A stretch of 64,000 bases of DNA from Aquila chrysaetos chrysaetos (GCF_900496995.4 NC_044004.1:77631538-77695537), one strand, 5' to 3'. Positions 13,000-27,500 are shown, counted from the stretch's first letter. Program-made: numbers and translations. Notes: generated from the sequence alone by a model not told the origin.

Positions 13000-14440
13000 C
13001 TAACAGCTCGGAAAGGAGCGCGCAGCACTTTGCGTCGGTGCGCGAGATGAATATAAAAACCAAACCAAAACACAATTTGTTTTGCAGTTTATTAAAGGAA
13101 ATGTTTTCATATAATTAATCATGGTCCGCGAGGCGGCTTTATACAACGCCGTTCCTCCCTACCCCCAGCCATCCCACATGAGGCCTTAGCCAGACTAAAA
13201 TTTTGCAAAGCCTTGCATTGTTCTCCCTGACACCGGATCAGCGAACACAAAAAAGCAACTGCCAGCTCAAAAGCAATCCGGTGATAGAGCCTGGTGCTAT
13301 CTAATCAAGGGCAAAAGGTCACTTCCGAACAACTGGGCAATAAAAGATTATTTCCAGCCGCAGAACAGAAAGGCCCAGTGGTGGATGCTTGAAAGAGGGG
13401 GGTGGAAGGAGGGCAAAAGGGCTCCCGTCTGTGGGAGGAAGTGCATTGAATAAAGCCAGCAGACGGGAACCATCTGGCTTTGTGCGTGGTCTGTTCTTCA
13501 GAAGAGAGAGAAAGCCCCCTCAGCGGGGCCAGTGACTCCGTGCAATGATTCAAACTTTTCTTTTTTTTTTTTTTTTTTTCTCTCCCCCCCTCTCTGCAAT
13601 TTAAAAGCGGCTTTCCCAGGCACCAAGAAATTGGAAAAGGGAACTTTCCCAACAGGCAGACGTGTCTTATCAAGTGCTAGCTGCAAGACGGAGCCCGCGA
13701 TTTAATTTGGTCATGCTAGATGGCTCTTATCAGGGAGCAAGGCCTGTGGATAACCAGACGGGGCTTTTTTGTTTGTTTTGTTTTTAAAGATGGCTTCAGA
13801 AGAAACCTCCCAGGGACCGAGCACGCTCAAATTCCCAACCCACCCAATACACCGAGTTTGGTCGCGTTTTTTAAACGACAAACGGCGTTTGCAGCTGTAT
13901 CACCTTTATTATGTATACTTCATGCATTTCCCCCCTTCCTCTAGCTCTCCGCTTGTTATATGGCCTCATTTGAATGAAAGCAAGAAAATAAAAGGGCCAG
14001 ATTACATTCAGTCCAGTTGCCATGGCCTGTGGGAGGGCAGAATTGCAAACACTTCAGTACAAATGGTACAATCCCTCCTCCCTCCCTTCACCCCTGCAGT
14101 TGTCCTACATGTCCTCACTTTCCCTCGCTACGTGGTTCGCACCGGAGGCCCTTGGCACTCGGCGGCGAGGAGCGGAATCTATTCAAGCTCCCAGACACCT
14201 CCTCCGTTCACTAGTGAATTAACTTTAAGCATGCAAATCACACTAATCCAGAATTCACAGGAGAGGAAGTCAGGAGGGTTCCCAGTGCTCTGGGAAATAT
14301 TTTTCCTTTTGGGAAGGGAAGGGGGGGCAGGGGTGGGGGGTCGTTGCACTCTTCTTTACAGCTCGCTGCAGGTCACTCTGGCTCATCTCAAAGAAAGTTT
14401 AGTTCAGAGGCTCAGCTTGACATTCATTGGTTTCTAAATC
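13000..14440. promoter_or_regulatory. Candidate regulatory block with GATA and octamer motifs
   Basis: This non-coding segment contains two CTTATCA (GATAAG on the minus strand) motifs near 13,667 and 13,726, ATTAATCA near 13,114, an exact octamer ATGCAAAT at 14,231-14,238 closely followed by CTAATCC, and locally raised CpG. The open frame of 222 codons at 13,769-14,437 shows no recognisable protein. The suggestion of an enhancer rests on motifs only. Confidence 0.25.
13559..13579. repeat. Poly(T)-rich run
   Basis: CTTTTTTT run followed by a CTCTCCCCCCC pyrimidine stretch. Confidence 0.85.
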
Positions 14441-14802
14441 TGAACCTCTTGAGCAATTGTCCCAGCAAGCCCAAGGATTGGGGCCTGAGCAAATAGCCAC
14501 TGACTAATCCTGCTGTAGTAGGGGGGAAACGAACCAGTTAAATGTCCAGTTTATCAACAGAAAACAACAACTGAGCCTTTGTCCTAACAGGGTGCATTAG
14601 GAAACTGTTTGGCAGGGCTCATCTGCACGAGAAACCAAGGCAGCTGGGAAACACCGCCATATGTTTGAGAGAGATCCATGAAGACATCAGACAAGAAAAA
14701 ATATTCCTTACATTGATTTTCTCTAAGGTCACTGTCAAAAAGCAAGAAAAACTCAAGAATTCTCAGTAAGTCTGACACAGCTTGACACTTGAGGGTCTTT
14801 GT

Positions 14803-14872
14803 TTAAAAAAAAAAAAAAAACCACAACAAAACAAAAAACCAACAAAAACCACCACCAAAAAACCCACAAAGC
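14803..14872. repeat. A/C-rich low-complexity tract
   Basis: A-run followed by CCACAACAAAAC and ACCACCACC-type sequence, nearly T-free. Confidence 0.85.
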
Positions 14873-16095
14873 AAGAGTTAAAACTGAGAAACATGACACA
14901 GCAGGTCCTCCACCATAGCCTACTTGCTACAGGACAGAAAAAAAAAACCCACTAGTAACAGCAATTTGACCAAATGGTCAAACCAAGGACTGCAACAGCT
15001 GCAGTATTTGCTCTCTACAGCTCTGCAAAGCTAAGGCACCATGCAAAGAAACCAGTGTTTCTGCTACAGTCTCAACAAAAGACTAGATATCAAACAGATA
15101 CAGAAATGTGGAATATAGTTTGGAGAGACAAAGCCAACAAAGGAAAACCATGGAGTTGAAATGGACCATTATAAAGCTGGTAAAAAAAAACAACAACAAA
15201 AACCCAAAACAGTGTCACTCTCCCTGCCCCTCACATGTTTTTTTGCCACTCAGTACTGATCTATTCTCAGTTTTGACCCAACTAAGGGTTTCTAACCAGC
15301 CACAGACATTTTTCTCTAAGGATTTTTAGACACCCAGGAGGTGTTAGAAAAGCACAGCAAAGGACTTTCCCACCACATTCCCTATTTCCTCAAGAGCTGA
15401 GCAAAAAGCCCTGTCCCGTTGCTCAGAGCAAGGTATATAATCCATATAGCATACATGGAAACTGCATTCCGCTCACTCTGCAAACCCAGTGGGAAAACAA
15501 CCTGAAGGTGGAAAAAACCCACCCAAATTTAAAGCAGGTGAGCCTCAGGTTAAGACTACTGCTGCTTTAACAGCCACTTTCAACACTTGAACTGAAACCA
15601 CTTACTGGAACAACCAAGTTCTGTGCAAGAAGGAGGAGATATCCAAGAACATATGTCCCCAGAGCGGCCCATTTACAGACAAGTCAAGGCTAGATGATGA
15701 GGTTATCATCAAGATCGCAGCCCCAAACTCCCAGGTCACAACCTGCAACAGGAACTTACACAGAGCTTTTAGAGAAGCAAATCTAGCCTTTCCTGGAGTG
15801 CCCAAAAAGAGCAATCCACCCAAAGGGATGCTTCCACAGCCCAGAGGTATAATATTCACATTGCAGTCACAACAAACATCTTTACCGCAGTGGGGGCAGT
15901 TTCTGCTCCCATGTACCATGGGCTAAAAACCTGGAGACCCACAGTTATTTCAGAGCTACGCTGGCATTCTTTGAGGCCAGAGCACGGCCCACTAGCCCTA
16001 CACTAAGCAGCCATCCTGGCTTCCACTTCACTTAAAATTAATTACAAGCCCCTTCCTTGGACAGCTTGGCAGCTTTGTGGTTCAAGGGGGAAAGA

Positions 16096-16130
16096 AAAGA
16101 AAAAAAAAAAACAAAAAAAACCAAAAAAAT
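16096..16130. repeat. A-rich tract
   Basis: A-runs separated by single G or C bases. Confidence 0.8.
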
Positions 16131-19100
16131 AAATCTCATCCTATTAAGTGTAGCCCAGCGACCAAAAGACTCTGAAAGATAGGAAACCCTTCTCAGCATG
16201 AACAAACAGCAGAGCTGCACTTGAAAATACAGGTTTTAATTGCAAGTGGCATTTCTAAGCTACCCTGCTCGTGGGGCCACCTCGATGCGGGCAAGGCATG
16301 CTAGCAGACAGTTAATACCCTCAAACAAACAGCTTCCCATTCCCAGCCACATACAGGGCTTCCAAGGTTTTAAACCTGCACCATTTGTATCACAAAAGGC
16401 ACTCAAAGCCCCTGCCCTAGACAAGGCTCATCTCTAGTTAGGCACCCAACAAAGAATAAGCGTACCTTCATTTGGTAAGTACCTCGAGCTGGTCTCTCCG
16501 GCAGACTCAAAACAAGCATTTTGCAGAAAGCAGATACTGTAATTCACATACTAAAAACCTGTAGCTTAATCACAGATCACAGGCCGGTTTTATTACCAAC
16601 ACACTTCCCAAAGCACACACTACAGCGTCGAATACCTGAGCAGAGACTCACCAAATATATGCCATATACTCCATCGTAACTCCAGCGAGAAAGAAAAAGG
16701 CAGCGGGACTCCAGAAGGCACACAGCACACCTCTCCTGTAATAACACCCCTGGGTTTAAGGGTGCAGGTCTTGTGACAAGCCTGAAGAAGACCCAGACAA
16801 ACTATGAACCGTATCGAGAAGAACAAGACTGCTTTAATACCCCTACAGAGAAGCAAAGGCTCTTGTCCTGGTGTCCCCTCAGCTGTGGTAAATTTGCACC
16901 TGCTAATTTTGTGGAGTAACACAGCTGCTCTCGAGGGACAGAAATGAGTCCACCACAAGGGTCGCTCAGATCTTTCAGGGCAGAATTGTTTCAGTTTACC
17001 CTGAATTTACAGACTCCGGAGCATTAGTCTACCATGTTCTCAGTATCCTAACTTGCTTAGTCAACAACCCACAGATGCGCTGCTCTGTCTTGCCGATTTG
17101 GGATCCTTAAGGTTTGTAGCCTGAGAGAAATATATTCCAGTAATCTGCTGTGCAGATTAGGCAGGCAATCACTATTTCTTACATCCAGTTGTAAATCATA
17201 GGGTTTCCTGCCTGGGTCTAGATAAGAATATAACCCCTAGGCTATGCACCAGCTGACAATATCAAGTCCTTTTGTTAAGGAAATGATTGCAGATGACTAA
17301 GTGCTTTCACCTGTTTCCCTTTGCCAGGTCGCATCTCCTCTGTACGCCTGGCCTGAGCAGAAGGTACTACAGACAAGCAGCAGTAACTCTTTCTCCTCTA
17401 GAAACTTGAAGCTGAGGCTCTTTGGACAAGAAATGCCGTCGGGGGTCTGGCTAAGGGTCACAGCTCTCCGTTCCCCAGGGGTACCAGAGCAGGCAGGGCC
17501 AGGGAGCCCAAATACCTCTACCACAAGGGATGGGATGAGGAGGAGACAGGACTAGAACCACATCCATCCAGCTGGGAAGGAGTGGGAACCAGGGACAAGG
17601 ATAATGCCACAGGGGCATCAAGGAAAGACCAAGGCAAGCAAGAAGAAAGATTCAGGTTGGTGACTGCGACCGGCAAGTCAAGCGAGCAGTTGGGGAACGG
17701 ATGGCATCGCAGCCGAACGCAGGACACGCCGTGTACTCGAGCGGTATTAGTGGGGTTTGCAGGGCAGTCCTGCGAGGCGGTGGTGGGACCAGCCGCGGTG
17801 CAACGGCCCCACCGGCCGGAGCAGGGAAAACATGTGGCTGTCCCAAAGAGAGCAAACGCTGCCAAGCCAGCTGGTCGACAAGGTGCTGCCAATACTGGAA
17901 CCAGTCCTTCCAAGAAGATCACAGACCTGGGGATGCGGACTCTGACAGAAAACAAATCCTAAGACTGCTTATCCTTGAAGAAGAGCTGCTGTCATCATGC
18001 TCAAGGACAAACAGAGCCATCGGAGATCACTCCACGGGCGTGGGAGAATTGCCACGGTCCCATAGCTCCAGCAGTGCCACCCTGGCCTCATTTTAATTGC
18101 CAGTGAGTCCTCGTGGTCTTAACCTGTCCTGTAGATACCAGCTGCAAACAGGGGGCTTTACCTAACACCCCCTGCCCAGCTGTTGAAGCCAAGGCTCAAG
18201 AGCTGTGTTAGTGGCTCTCCCCTACCTCCCACCTGGCCTTACAGACCACCCCCTGCGGTTCCAGCGCGGGAAGGCAAAAGAGAGAAAGCCACCGCCACCC
18301 AAAACGCTCGCTCCCTTTATAAACCGTGTCCCGGCGAGATCTGGCTCCTGTCGCCTTCGCTTAGGGAAGTGCTTAACTCCAGTTATGTTTGAGCCTCACA
18401 GCCTCCAGCCCTGTGGCAATCCTGTTGGGGAGAGGCTGCTTTAAAAGTAAGGCGATTGCCATAGAATGACAACTAGACTGTGTTGCACAAAATCCTCAGC
18501 CTTGCTCTGTGGAGTACATACGGTACGGTCACATGGTGTGCGAAAGCAGGGAAGGGTGGGGAAGTAAAACCAAAGGTTACCACTTTTACCCAAAAATGCC
18601 AGGAAGAGTGATATCTCTAAATAATAGGAGATAAAATCTCAAGTGTCTTCCACAAACTTAAATGAGGGTATATAAGCCTTTAAAACGGTCACCTTTGAGA
18701 CCGTAATTTTTGCACCTGATGGTTCCCTTTGCATGCTCCCTTCTTACTAATGCCTCCAGAAAGCAGAATAAAAAAATACTTCATACAACTCGGATACATA
18801 TGTAACAATTTTGCAGTCTGTTATTGAAGTACAGTATCAACACAGAGCAGTAACATCTCATAAAATACCCATTATGGTCAGAATTACCTGTACTGTGGGA
18901 AACAGAGGCAGGAAGATGGGACGTTTTGCTTGTTGTCCCTGAACAAGGTTGGGGTTTGAAGGCAGATCTTCCTGGCTTAGTCTTTTCGTTCACACTGTTT
19001 CCTACATACATAAAGTATAAGATCACAGTTTATTAGAACAGCAGGGTTTTTTCCCAAGGAAAGAAGACTATGAAACAGGTTCCACCACTGCTTATTATCA

Positions 19101-19962
19101 GACTGAGGAATGAGAGTTGTCTCTACGGAAGAAAGACCGGGGGGGCTGAGGGTGTGCTGACCTCCCTTTACACTTGCATCTCAGCCAAGGCTCAAGCCAG
19201 CTTGGGGAATTTTAAAAGACATTTGCCCTTCTGACTCTGGTGTATCATCGCACAACTTTGTCCAACTCACCCGTTGTCTTGTCGCTGTCGTCGCTCACAC
19301 TTCTTCCGTCTTTAGCCCTTACTATGCAGCGACTGGGTTCGCCTCTGTGGGATGCTTACCACCATAGCAGCAGCAGGCTCCCTCCGGCATACCTCAGGCA
19401 TGAAACCGAAAACTCTGATGTCACGTCTCATAACCCATCAAAAAGCATCTTGTTTAAAACAGAGAGATCGGATGAGATCATTACAAGTTTTAACTGTTCT
19501 CTTTTTTTTTGGCATACCACCTACTTATCTGGGAGGCATTGCGAGAGGCTATTGTAAAGGTTACGTAAAATCCAAGCAAAGTTGTCAGGCATTCCTCTGC
19601 CCATCATTTGTTTTGGCAAATTTACATCCTCCGAAAAACGTGATGGGGACATCATTTTCTGCAGCAGAACATCACGTATGAGCAAGGCTGACCAACAGAA
19701 CAGTCTGCCCAAATGTGCTGGGGAGATTTTAGATGTAAGAGAGGAACAACTTTGGTTTATGCTGAGTGCATATGCACATATCCCCACTGTGCCTACAGAA
19801 TGCAGAAGCACGAGGAGGAAAGGGTTGTCTCTCATGCAGCTCATATCATGGGAGATATTTCTATCATTAATTGTATTTTACATAAACGCTGCAGAACAGA
19901 CAGAAAGACCCTTTGCCAACATGTCTCAGTGAAAGTCAGAAAGCAAGCCAGAGGAGGAGATG

Positions 19963-19981
19963 GAAAAAAAAAAAAAAAAAA
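19963..19981. repeat. A-run
   Basis: About 19 consecutive A. Confidence 0.85.
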
Positions 19982-20155
19982 GAACGTGAGAAAAAAGGAC
20001 TTCACTGAGTTTAAGGACCCAGGGGTGGGATTCACCTCACTTACCGAAATTCATCCACCTAAATGTTAGGCATCTAGTTTTAGCTGTTCAGCTGTGATTC
20101 CTCAACAGCCATCAGAGCGAGGTACCTCCACCGAGAGCTTCACCCCACCGTCCTC

Positions 20156-20191
20156 AGGTTGGGCTGAATGACCTCCAGTCCTACCTTTCCC
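20156..20191 (+). mobile_element. Possible CR1 LINE 3'-end remnant
   Basis: AGGTTGGGCTGAATGACCTCC followed by a TCCTACCTTTCC segment resembles the CR1 3' motif (GGTTGGACTAGATGACCTCC..CCTTCCAACC). It is short and diverged. Confidence 0.35.
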
Positions 20192-21019
20192 ATCCTTCTG
20201 ATCGCAGAGGAAGCCCAGGCGACCAGTGTGGCCACCAGCTGCCAGAAAGCTGAGCATCTAAGTAGCAGAGAGCTGAATCCCAACCTACACAGCAAGGCTT
20301 TCAGGTGGCCATAGCTCGGTGGGGAATCTAGCTAACAGAAATTAACTCCCTCCCGTCAAGGTTTTTATTTTGGCCACCTTTGCAAGCCTGCCATGCAGTT
20401 TATACCAGTGATTTATTTGTAGATAAATTCAATGGTGAAGGAGTCATGGATGCAGTCTAGCAACATCAACCCAGGTTCTCAAACGGACTGTCTGGCCACA
20501 GCACCCTCCAGGTCAGACCAGAGTTTCGTTCGTCAGAGTCACTGGCAGTGGCACTGCTTGTGGCAGCACGTGCTGCCTAGAGAGAACACTTAGGCCTGGC
20601 TCAGTTGCGTTGGTTGGACTTTTCTTTTGATTAAAATATAAGCTTAGGCTCTCCTTTTGCTCTACGATACCCTTATTAAAGCTGGGCGGCAAGAACATAA
20701 GAGCTGGTCCAGTTGAGAGGGACCAGCCTGGCTTCTGTACTCTTACTTGTGTGTGCTAAGTAAGAAGTGATAGTTGCAGTGAAATGGCAAATAATAATTA
20801 AATAAGGGGAAAACATATATTTTATCGCAGCAATTCTAAGTCAACTGCTGTGCTGAGCAGTACTGATCAGCAGTATCGTCCCCTGCCAGGAAAAGGTAGG
20901 AGAGTTGTTTGAAAGAAACTGAGTGTATTTATAATGGAAAAAAAATGCCCCTTAACTCTGTAACAGAAGTAAAAACACAGTAAATGCCTATGGTGTCGAG
21001 TTCCAGGTGGACAAAAACT

Positions 21020-21045
21020 GAAAAAAAAAAAAAAAAAAAAAAAAA
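21020..21045. repeat. A-run
   Basis: About 26 consecutive A, in plain non-coding sequence. Confidence 0.85.
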
Positions 21046-24000
21046 GAAAACACATACAACATAAAATCACTTTTCTTCCCATTGGTGTAATTAGCTTCAG
21101 TGAAACTTCAAAAGCAAATTTTAAGAGTATTAAGGTTTACAAAACCTCGAGCGCAAAGTGTGTAGACAGACAAAAAAAAGTGCATCTAAGTGCTCCTCTC
21201 CATTTGCACCCCTGCAACCGTTCCGTTCCCAGCTCTTCTCTCACTGGTGTGGCCGTCATACATCAGAGTCAATGCTTGGCTTTATCTTGGCCATTTCAAA
21301 TTATCAATTAAAGGCAAAATGGACTTACAAGGCCAATATTTTTAAAGCCAGTAGCCTGTAGTTATTTTCTGAAATTCATATGTAGGAACCGAGTTAACTT
21401 GATTTTCAGAAATTTTGAGATTGCACCATCCAGAGAACAAGGCCAAATTTTAGGTAGCCCTTACATGGAGTCGTGAGCTTCTCTCCAGGCTCCCATCCCA
21501 CAGGGTCCATTGAGCTGAATTTGCAACTAAATCCAATGGACTTGTCTCTCTGTTCTACGTGGAGCTGTTGAACCTGCAAAACGCATGTCTGTTCTCTCAG
21601 GTGTACAAACACAGGCCGGTTCATGCAACCTGCGCGTACACAGACTTCCGTGACAACGGACTGTAAATCAGGAACTCCTGGGTTCTTTGGTATAAATTCG
21701 GTTGGAAAGAAGAAGAAAATAAATAGGAGATGGGCACCCTCCTGCTTTGGCTGGTATTTCCCTTACCTGTACTGGCGAGGCAATCCTTGCCACGTTTACT
21801 GGGCTGCGCTAAAAGTTAGCGTTTGTGACTTTTAGATTTGAACCTTACAGGAGAATCTCCCAACTCTCAGAGGGAGCGATCAGCTACACTAGGATTTATA
21901 CGTGGTTTAGCAACGGGTGCTTAGTTACCTTTTAAAGAAAGAGACCTGCAATGTCCAGGCCACATTTGGACATCGGAGGGGGAGGCATGTGTCTTTCCGA
22001 GGGCAAGAGTTGCAGAAGTCGCGGGTGGGAAAGGTGATGGGCACATACCTGGAAAGGACTCTAACGGCGCGGGGACCACAGGGGTACGGCAGCCTGATCT
22101 CTGCAGCTGCACTCTGGTCACCGAGAGCTAGTTCTGCTTCCCCTCTGGAGAACAGAATCTAATAAACCTAAAAACTAAGCGCAGGCACGCAGGAGGTGCT
22201 TACGCTGCTAGAGGATGAAACGGAGAACAGGGTGGGGGGGGCTGGATTTTAAGTGGACTGGTATGGTCCAAAGCAGTTTGCATTTACAAATACAACTATG
22301 TTGTAAAAGTAAGTTACATGTAAATGCATCTAGTGCTACAGCAGCTCACATTTCCCTAATGCAAGGGTACAAGATTTAGGAGCAGTAGTAGCAAAAGCCA
22401 AAATTATTGAACTTCTGCTGAAATGTATTGTGGTTTTCCAAAGAAAGGAAAACTTTTTCAGGTACATCTCCTGTATCTTCCTAAATTATCTGCTAGGAAC
22501 TGGAGAAAGGAGGAAATAATGACAATCCCATAACAAAGCTACCAGTGAAGCAATTTTACAGCTTGGCTCTAAGCCTCTACTCAGAATCTCTCTCCCTCCC
22601 TCTTTTCCAGAGCTCCCGATGAAGATCAGCAACAGAGAGCATGGCCATCCATTCATCTGTTCCTGCTCTGGAGGAGATGTACATCCAAAGTGTTGCAACT
22701 CTGCCATCCTCTTCTCTTTCTGGGATGGTTTCTATTGCAAGATTTACAGTCTAAAAGGTATCACTTAAGTCACAGAAGTAAAGGGGCAGCTACGAGAGGA
22801 AGGAGGAGAAACAGAAGTAGGTTATTGAGTCAGACAGTTTTTCCAAGCCTTGCAGATGGTGAGAACAAGAAGCAAAAGTCATGTTCACAGTTAAAGCTAA
22901 TGAAATTCTACAAGCCTCATGGGAAACTCAGAAACACAGGCATGAATTGCTTCTTGTTTTCATTTCTTTTCTAATACTTTGCTTACTTGTTCAAATGCGT
23001 GTGGATGGAGTGCACGGACAGAATTTCCTCAGGTGCAGCTAGATACGTCCCTTTTTTGGCTCGTAGCCCTACATCCATGTCTGCAGTCTCAGCAACCACC
23101 TACAAAACTGTGTCTTCAGGCAGGGAAGCGAGAAGGGAGAGCAGATGACTGCCTCAGAGCCTGAGAGCACATTTAACACGGAGAGGCAGCTCTAAAGAGC
23201 ACGTGCTACCTCCAGGTACAGCACTGTACGACATTTCCCCTGCCGCCAGAGTCAAGCACGAGAAGTCCCTTCCCCTCCTTTCGCCCAGGTACCCTGTATT
23301 GTATAAACAGTTGCATCAGCATTACCCAGGGAGGCAGCAGCTTCTCAAACCAGCAGTCCCATCACCAAACTGGGCCCTCATTGAGAAAGAGACCAACAAA
23401 ATCAGAAGCTGCCTCTGGAGGGCAAACGTAGGAGAGACGCCGAGCGCAAGTATGGTTTGCTAAGTTTCACCCTGAGCAAAAATTTGAGTAGTGCTACTTG
23501 TATTAGCCAGGATTTACTGGAGCAGGTTTTACCGGAGCGAGCTTTTCCATCTCTCCTCCGGTTTTTGCACGTGTAAGGTTGGCAGATACAGAATGCAAGT
23601 GGGCATTTACATACTGAGCAACGACATTATGTGTGTGCACGAATCTCTTGCGTCCTCAGGAATTTTCCACGTACATAGCAAGGCCAAATAAATAGTTAGC
23701 TCTACATGCCCAAAGAGAAATTTCTGCAATCAGCATGTTCAAAGGTCCATTTTCATTTTTCCCATTTCTTTTTCCAAAACTTGCCAGCATGCTACCTCAC
23801 AGCCTACGATGTTCAGACACAAAATTCACTTCTGAGGGCAGGTGACTCTCATTCTCATGTTTATCTCTTCCCTGCTACCTGTAAGGAGCCTGAGCATCCC
23901 AATTTAGACATTTTCTGTCTGCCCCAACCTATATTTAGATAAATACTAATAACGATGCAAGAGGATCTTTTTTGCATCTTCTTCCTAGTGTCCGCAGCTC

Positions 24001-24473
24001 TACATTAACAAGATAAGGTTAAACAACAGACACTTATATCTTTATGTGGTAAAACAAGCTTCTGTATTTAAGATAAACTTTACAGGACAGGTGGTTTCCT
24101 AGGACTGAATATACAGAAGAAAACATTTAACTATCCTACATAAATGTCAACAAGGTATGAGAAGTGTGCACCTAATAAAGGAGATGATAGAGGATACAAT
24201 AAAAAGGGGCCCTAAATCAAAGAGCAGGTTCATAACAGTAAACACTCACATATTGGGCTGACTGAAACAGGGGAGCTTGTCCAGACTTTGCTGCTTAGCC
24301 TTCAGCATTGCTAGCGACCCAACAGCTCTTCTCTTCTGCTTTTTCGTTTATTTGCTTGGAGGTACGTTTGACCCAGTACCATCACCTTGCTAGGGTTATG
24401 TCTGGACTGCATCCATAAGACTACTTGTGCAGTATCTATATTGGAAGCTCGGTGCGTACTTCTACCTTTATCA

Positions 24474-24477
<4 letters not shown>

Positions 24478-24511
<34 letters not shown>

Positions 24512-24526
24512 GGGGAAAAAAAACGC
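24478..24526. repeat. T28 run with adjacent A-runs
   Basis: Twenty-eight T followed directly by six A, GGGG and more A, so part of it is self-complementary. Confidence 0.9.
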
Positions 24527-27500
24527 AGAGCAAACATCATCTATTGTTAATTACCTGTAAAGTAGGGCTTTTGCCACTTCCCTAGTTTCTAAGAGCTCTG
24601 AAGTGAAACCTGAAAGAAGCCACCCATTGTTTTCAATTGTGCAAGAGCCAGGAGCAAATAGGGCTCAAATTGCAGCTGTGAAAGGCAACAGGAAATTGGC
24701 AGCCCGGTAATCTGCTCCCAACTATTCAGAGTAACAAAGGCTACATTCCTCCTCAAGTAGTCACCATTAGAAACCCAAGGCTGATCTATTTAGTAAGGCC
24801 CACAGAATAAATCTGTGGAAATAAAGAGTTTTAATTAGAAGGCCATAGGATATGGCTCTAGTTTCTAGCCCCGCAAGTAACATGTATTATTTAGGCTCCT
24901 ACCTAGTTTCCCACATAGCCGAATGCTGACACCCGGAGATCAGGATTACTGCCATTTTCAAATATTATTAAAAAAAAAACACCCCAAAAACTAATAAAGG
25001 TGGAACTGTTCATTACAGATGGATCATACTGTAGAGTGTGCTGTATCAAGAACGTTTTCAATTGGTCCCTGTGTTAGGATTAAGTATTTTTCCCCATAAG
25101 AGTATTAACATTGCTTCTAAACCATCAAAACCCTGCACGCACTCGCAATCTATGGCACGTTACAACGTACAACTTATAAATATTCCCCAGAAAGTGCTAC
25201 AGTTTCAGGCACGAAGAGGTTTTTCCCATCCATTCATCTCTCTGTACAGAAGAATGACTTGGTAAGTAAAACACCACACTGCCGGTCAAAGACTTCTGGT
25301 TGTGCTGGTGCCTCACGGCGTGACTCCCCGCAGCCCTCTGGCCTCAGTTTTCCCAGCAGCAAAAGAGAAATATTTTCCTCAAAGCCGCTTTATCAGGCAG
25401 AGTTGATTTAAAAGAATTTAAGTCCAAGTGCAAAATGCTTTGAGCTACTTGTTAAGGAGATATTGTAATTTTTGCCACCTGAACAGAATAGTTATCCCAA
25501 ACCCAGCGTGTTAGAGTTGTCAGCAGGAGCAGCAAATCAGATTAACATTTACAGGGGATGTTATCTGCACCTGGCAGCAGTGATGGATGACTCTGGAACT
25601 ACCATGGCAAGTGCTCCTGCTCCTGTACAGGGCAGGAGATGGAAAGGGGGCAAACAAGCACACAGGCTCTCAAGCTCGAGATTTGAAAGGCCGTACAAAA
25701 ATCTCTATGGAGACCTCAAAGGGCTCCTTACCTGTCTACCACTTGCTCACAGAGAGACGCTTTGGCTATTTAATGCAGCAGAATTGATGCATTTTCAGCT
25801 ATAACAGTATTTCCTCACGTACTCTTGCAGATCAGTTAAGTCAAGACCAGACACCAGCTACTGCCAAACTTTGGCAAAGCTCATGCCTAGATCTGAACTT
25901 CGGACCAAAACAAAATCGTGAGATCCAACTATACTGTATTTCCCACCCTGACTAACCAGGCTCATCCTCATCGTGCTTCAGAAGAGATACAGGACACGTA
26001 AAAATGTATTAAATCAGCAAGTGCTTCAGTAGTAGCTCAGAAGGCTCACGTAGTCGTAGCGTGTTTCATCCAGAAGAACTTTGCATGCTATGTAGAAAAA
26101 TGAACACGTGTACAATTATTCTCTAAAAAGAAGGGGTCGCATAAATGAGACTTGATTTTGCAAAGAAATAAATGTTGCTGAAAATGGATTTTGAGCAGGA
26201 GCAGCTATGAGACCTTGATATTAAAAAGAAGGTAACGTGCAATCTCCCAGTATCCAGGCTGGAGAAAAGCCCCAGCACTTCCCCCATCCTTCCAGGCAAC
26301 TAGTTTATTCATTTTCATTTTGAGGTGTCCTACTCCTAAAGCGCACAGATCCAAAAGCATCAAATCGAACACCACACAAGAAATGATGCTTTGGAGAGGA
26401 CCTTTACCAGGCCAGGTAACTTCAACCTTTCCTCCTGCTTGAAGCGTGGAAGAGGAATCCTCACGGCACTGGAAGAATCGTCAGATGGTTTGGAAGTTGA
26501 AGCATGCACCAGAAGACAGGCGATTTCATTTAAAATACCCGTTAAGTAGTTAATCAGTTATGTAATTTCAGCATCTGTTTAGGGTATTCCAGCAACTTCT
26601 CACATCTTTACCATCTAAACAAAGAACATCCAAACACTTATGAACGCTAGGCATTCATGAGACAGTGTGCTGTATTAACCAGCCCAATTAATAAAAACAA
26701 AAAAGAAAACAAGGAAAAAACCCTACCACCGGTATCGAGTCCATTCAGAACGGCTTGCAGTGGCATTAGGCCCCAGCGTAGGTACGCTGTCGCCTGGCCA
26801 ACTTAATCACTGGTGTAAATCCATTGACTTCATTCAGAAGAAATATTCCGTGGTATAAAACCAGTCGTACTACGGTAGCGACCCCGAAGGGTCAGGCAGG
26901 ATGCGAGTCCCATTGTGCTCCTTATTGCACAAACACAATGAGGTTCAGCCCTTTGGGGTAGAGGCTCTGTCAGATGTTTGTGCCTTCTGACAACATGTTC
27001 TGTAAGATATTTGTTTTCAGATTCGTAGCACTGTACACGTATACAAAGGTTTACAAAACAAGGCGTGCTTACAATGCTGGAGAGGCACGGCTTATCAGGC
27101 ACACCTTGCTCTAAGGGCTAAAACAAATGTATGTTTCTTTTCTTCAGAAAGAGCAATTCACAACAACTACATTTTCAAGCTGAAGATAGCTGATTTTGTA
27201 ATACGCACAATGCTGTCATTCCCCTGGACGTACACCGTTTCTCTTCCTTTTACAGCATTGTCACGTGCATATGTCAGGAATATTGAAAGATCCAGGTGAA
27301 TTTCTGGTCCTTTTTTGAAGCTAAAATCAAAAGCTATTCAGTAAGGCGAGGGTTTCACCCCTACATACTTAGACCTAAGAAACAAGACCATGTGTGGTCT
27401 GCAGGAAATCTGTCCTGTATTTGTATTTATTAATAAACTAAATGAGGAAGTATCTCATCTCAAGACACCTTCACCAGGGCAAGTGGGAGTGGCAGCGGCA

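Noticed and set aside
13769..14437. 222-codon plus-strand open frame
   Set aside because: No domain or homology is recognised, other frames are also partly open, and there are no convincing splice or promoter signals.
17518..17962. Overlapping 126-145 codon frames on both strands
   Set aside because: Mutually overlapping frames in a GC-richer patch with no homology; a non-coding RNA cannot be excluded but is not supported.
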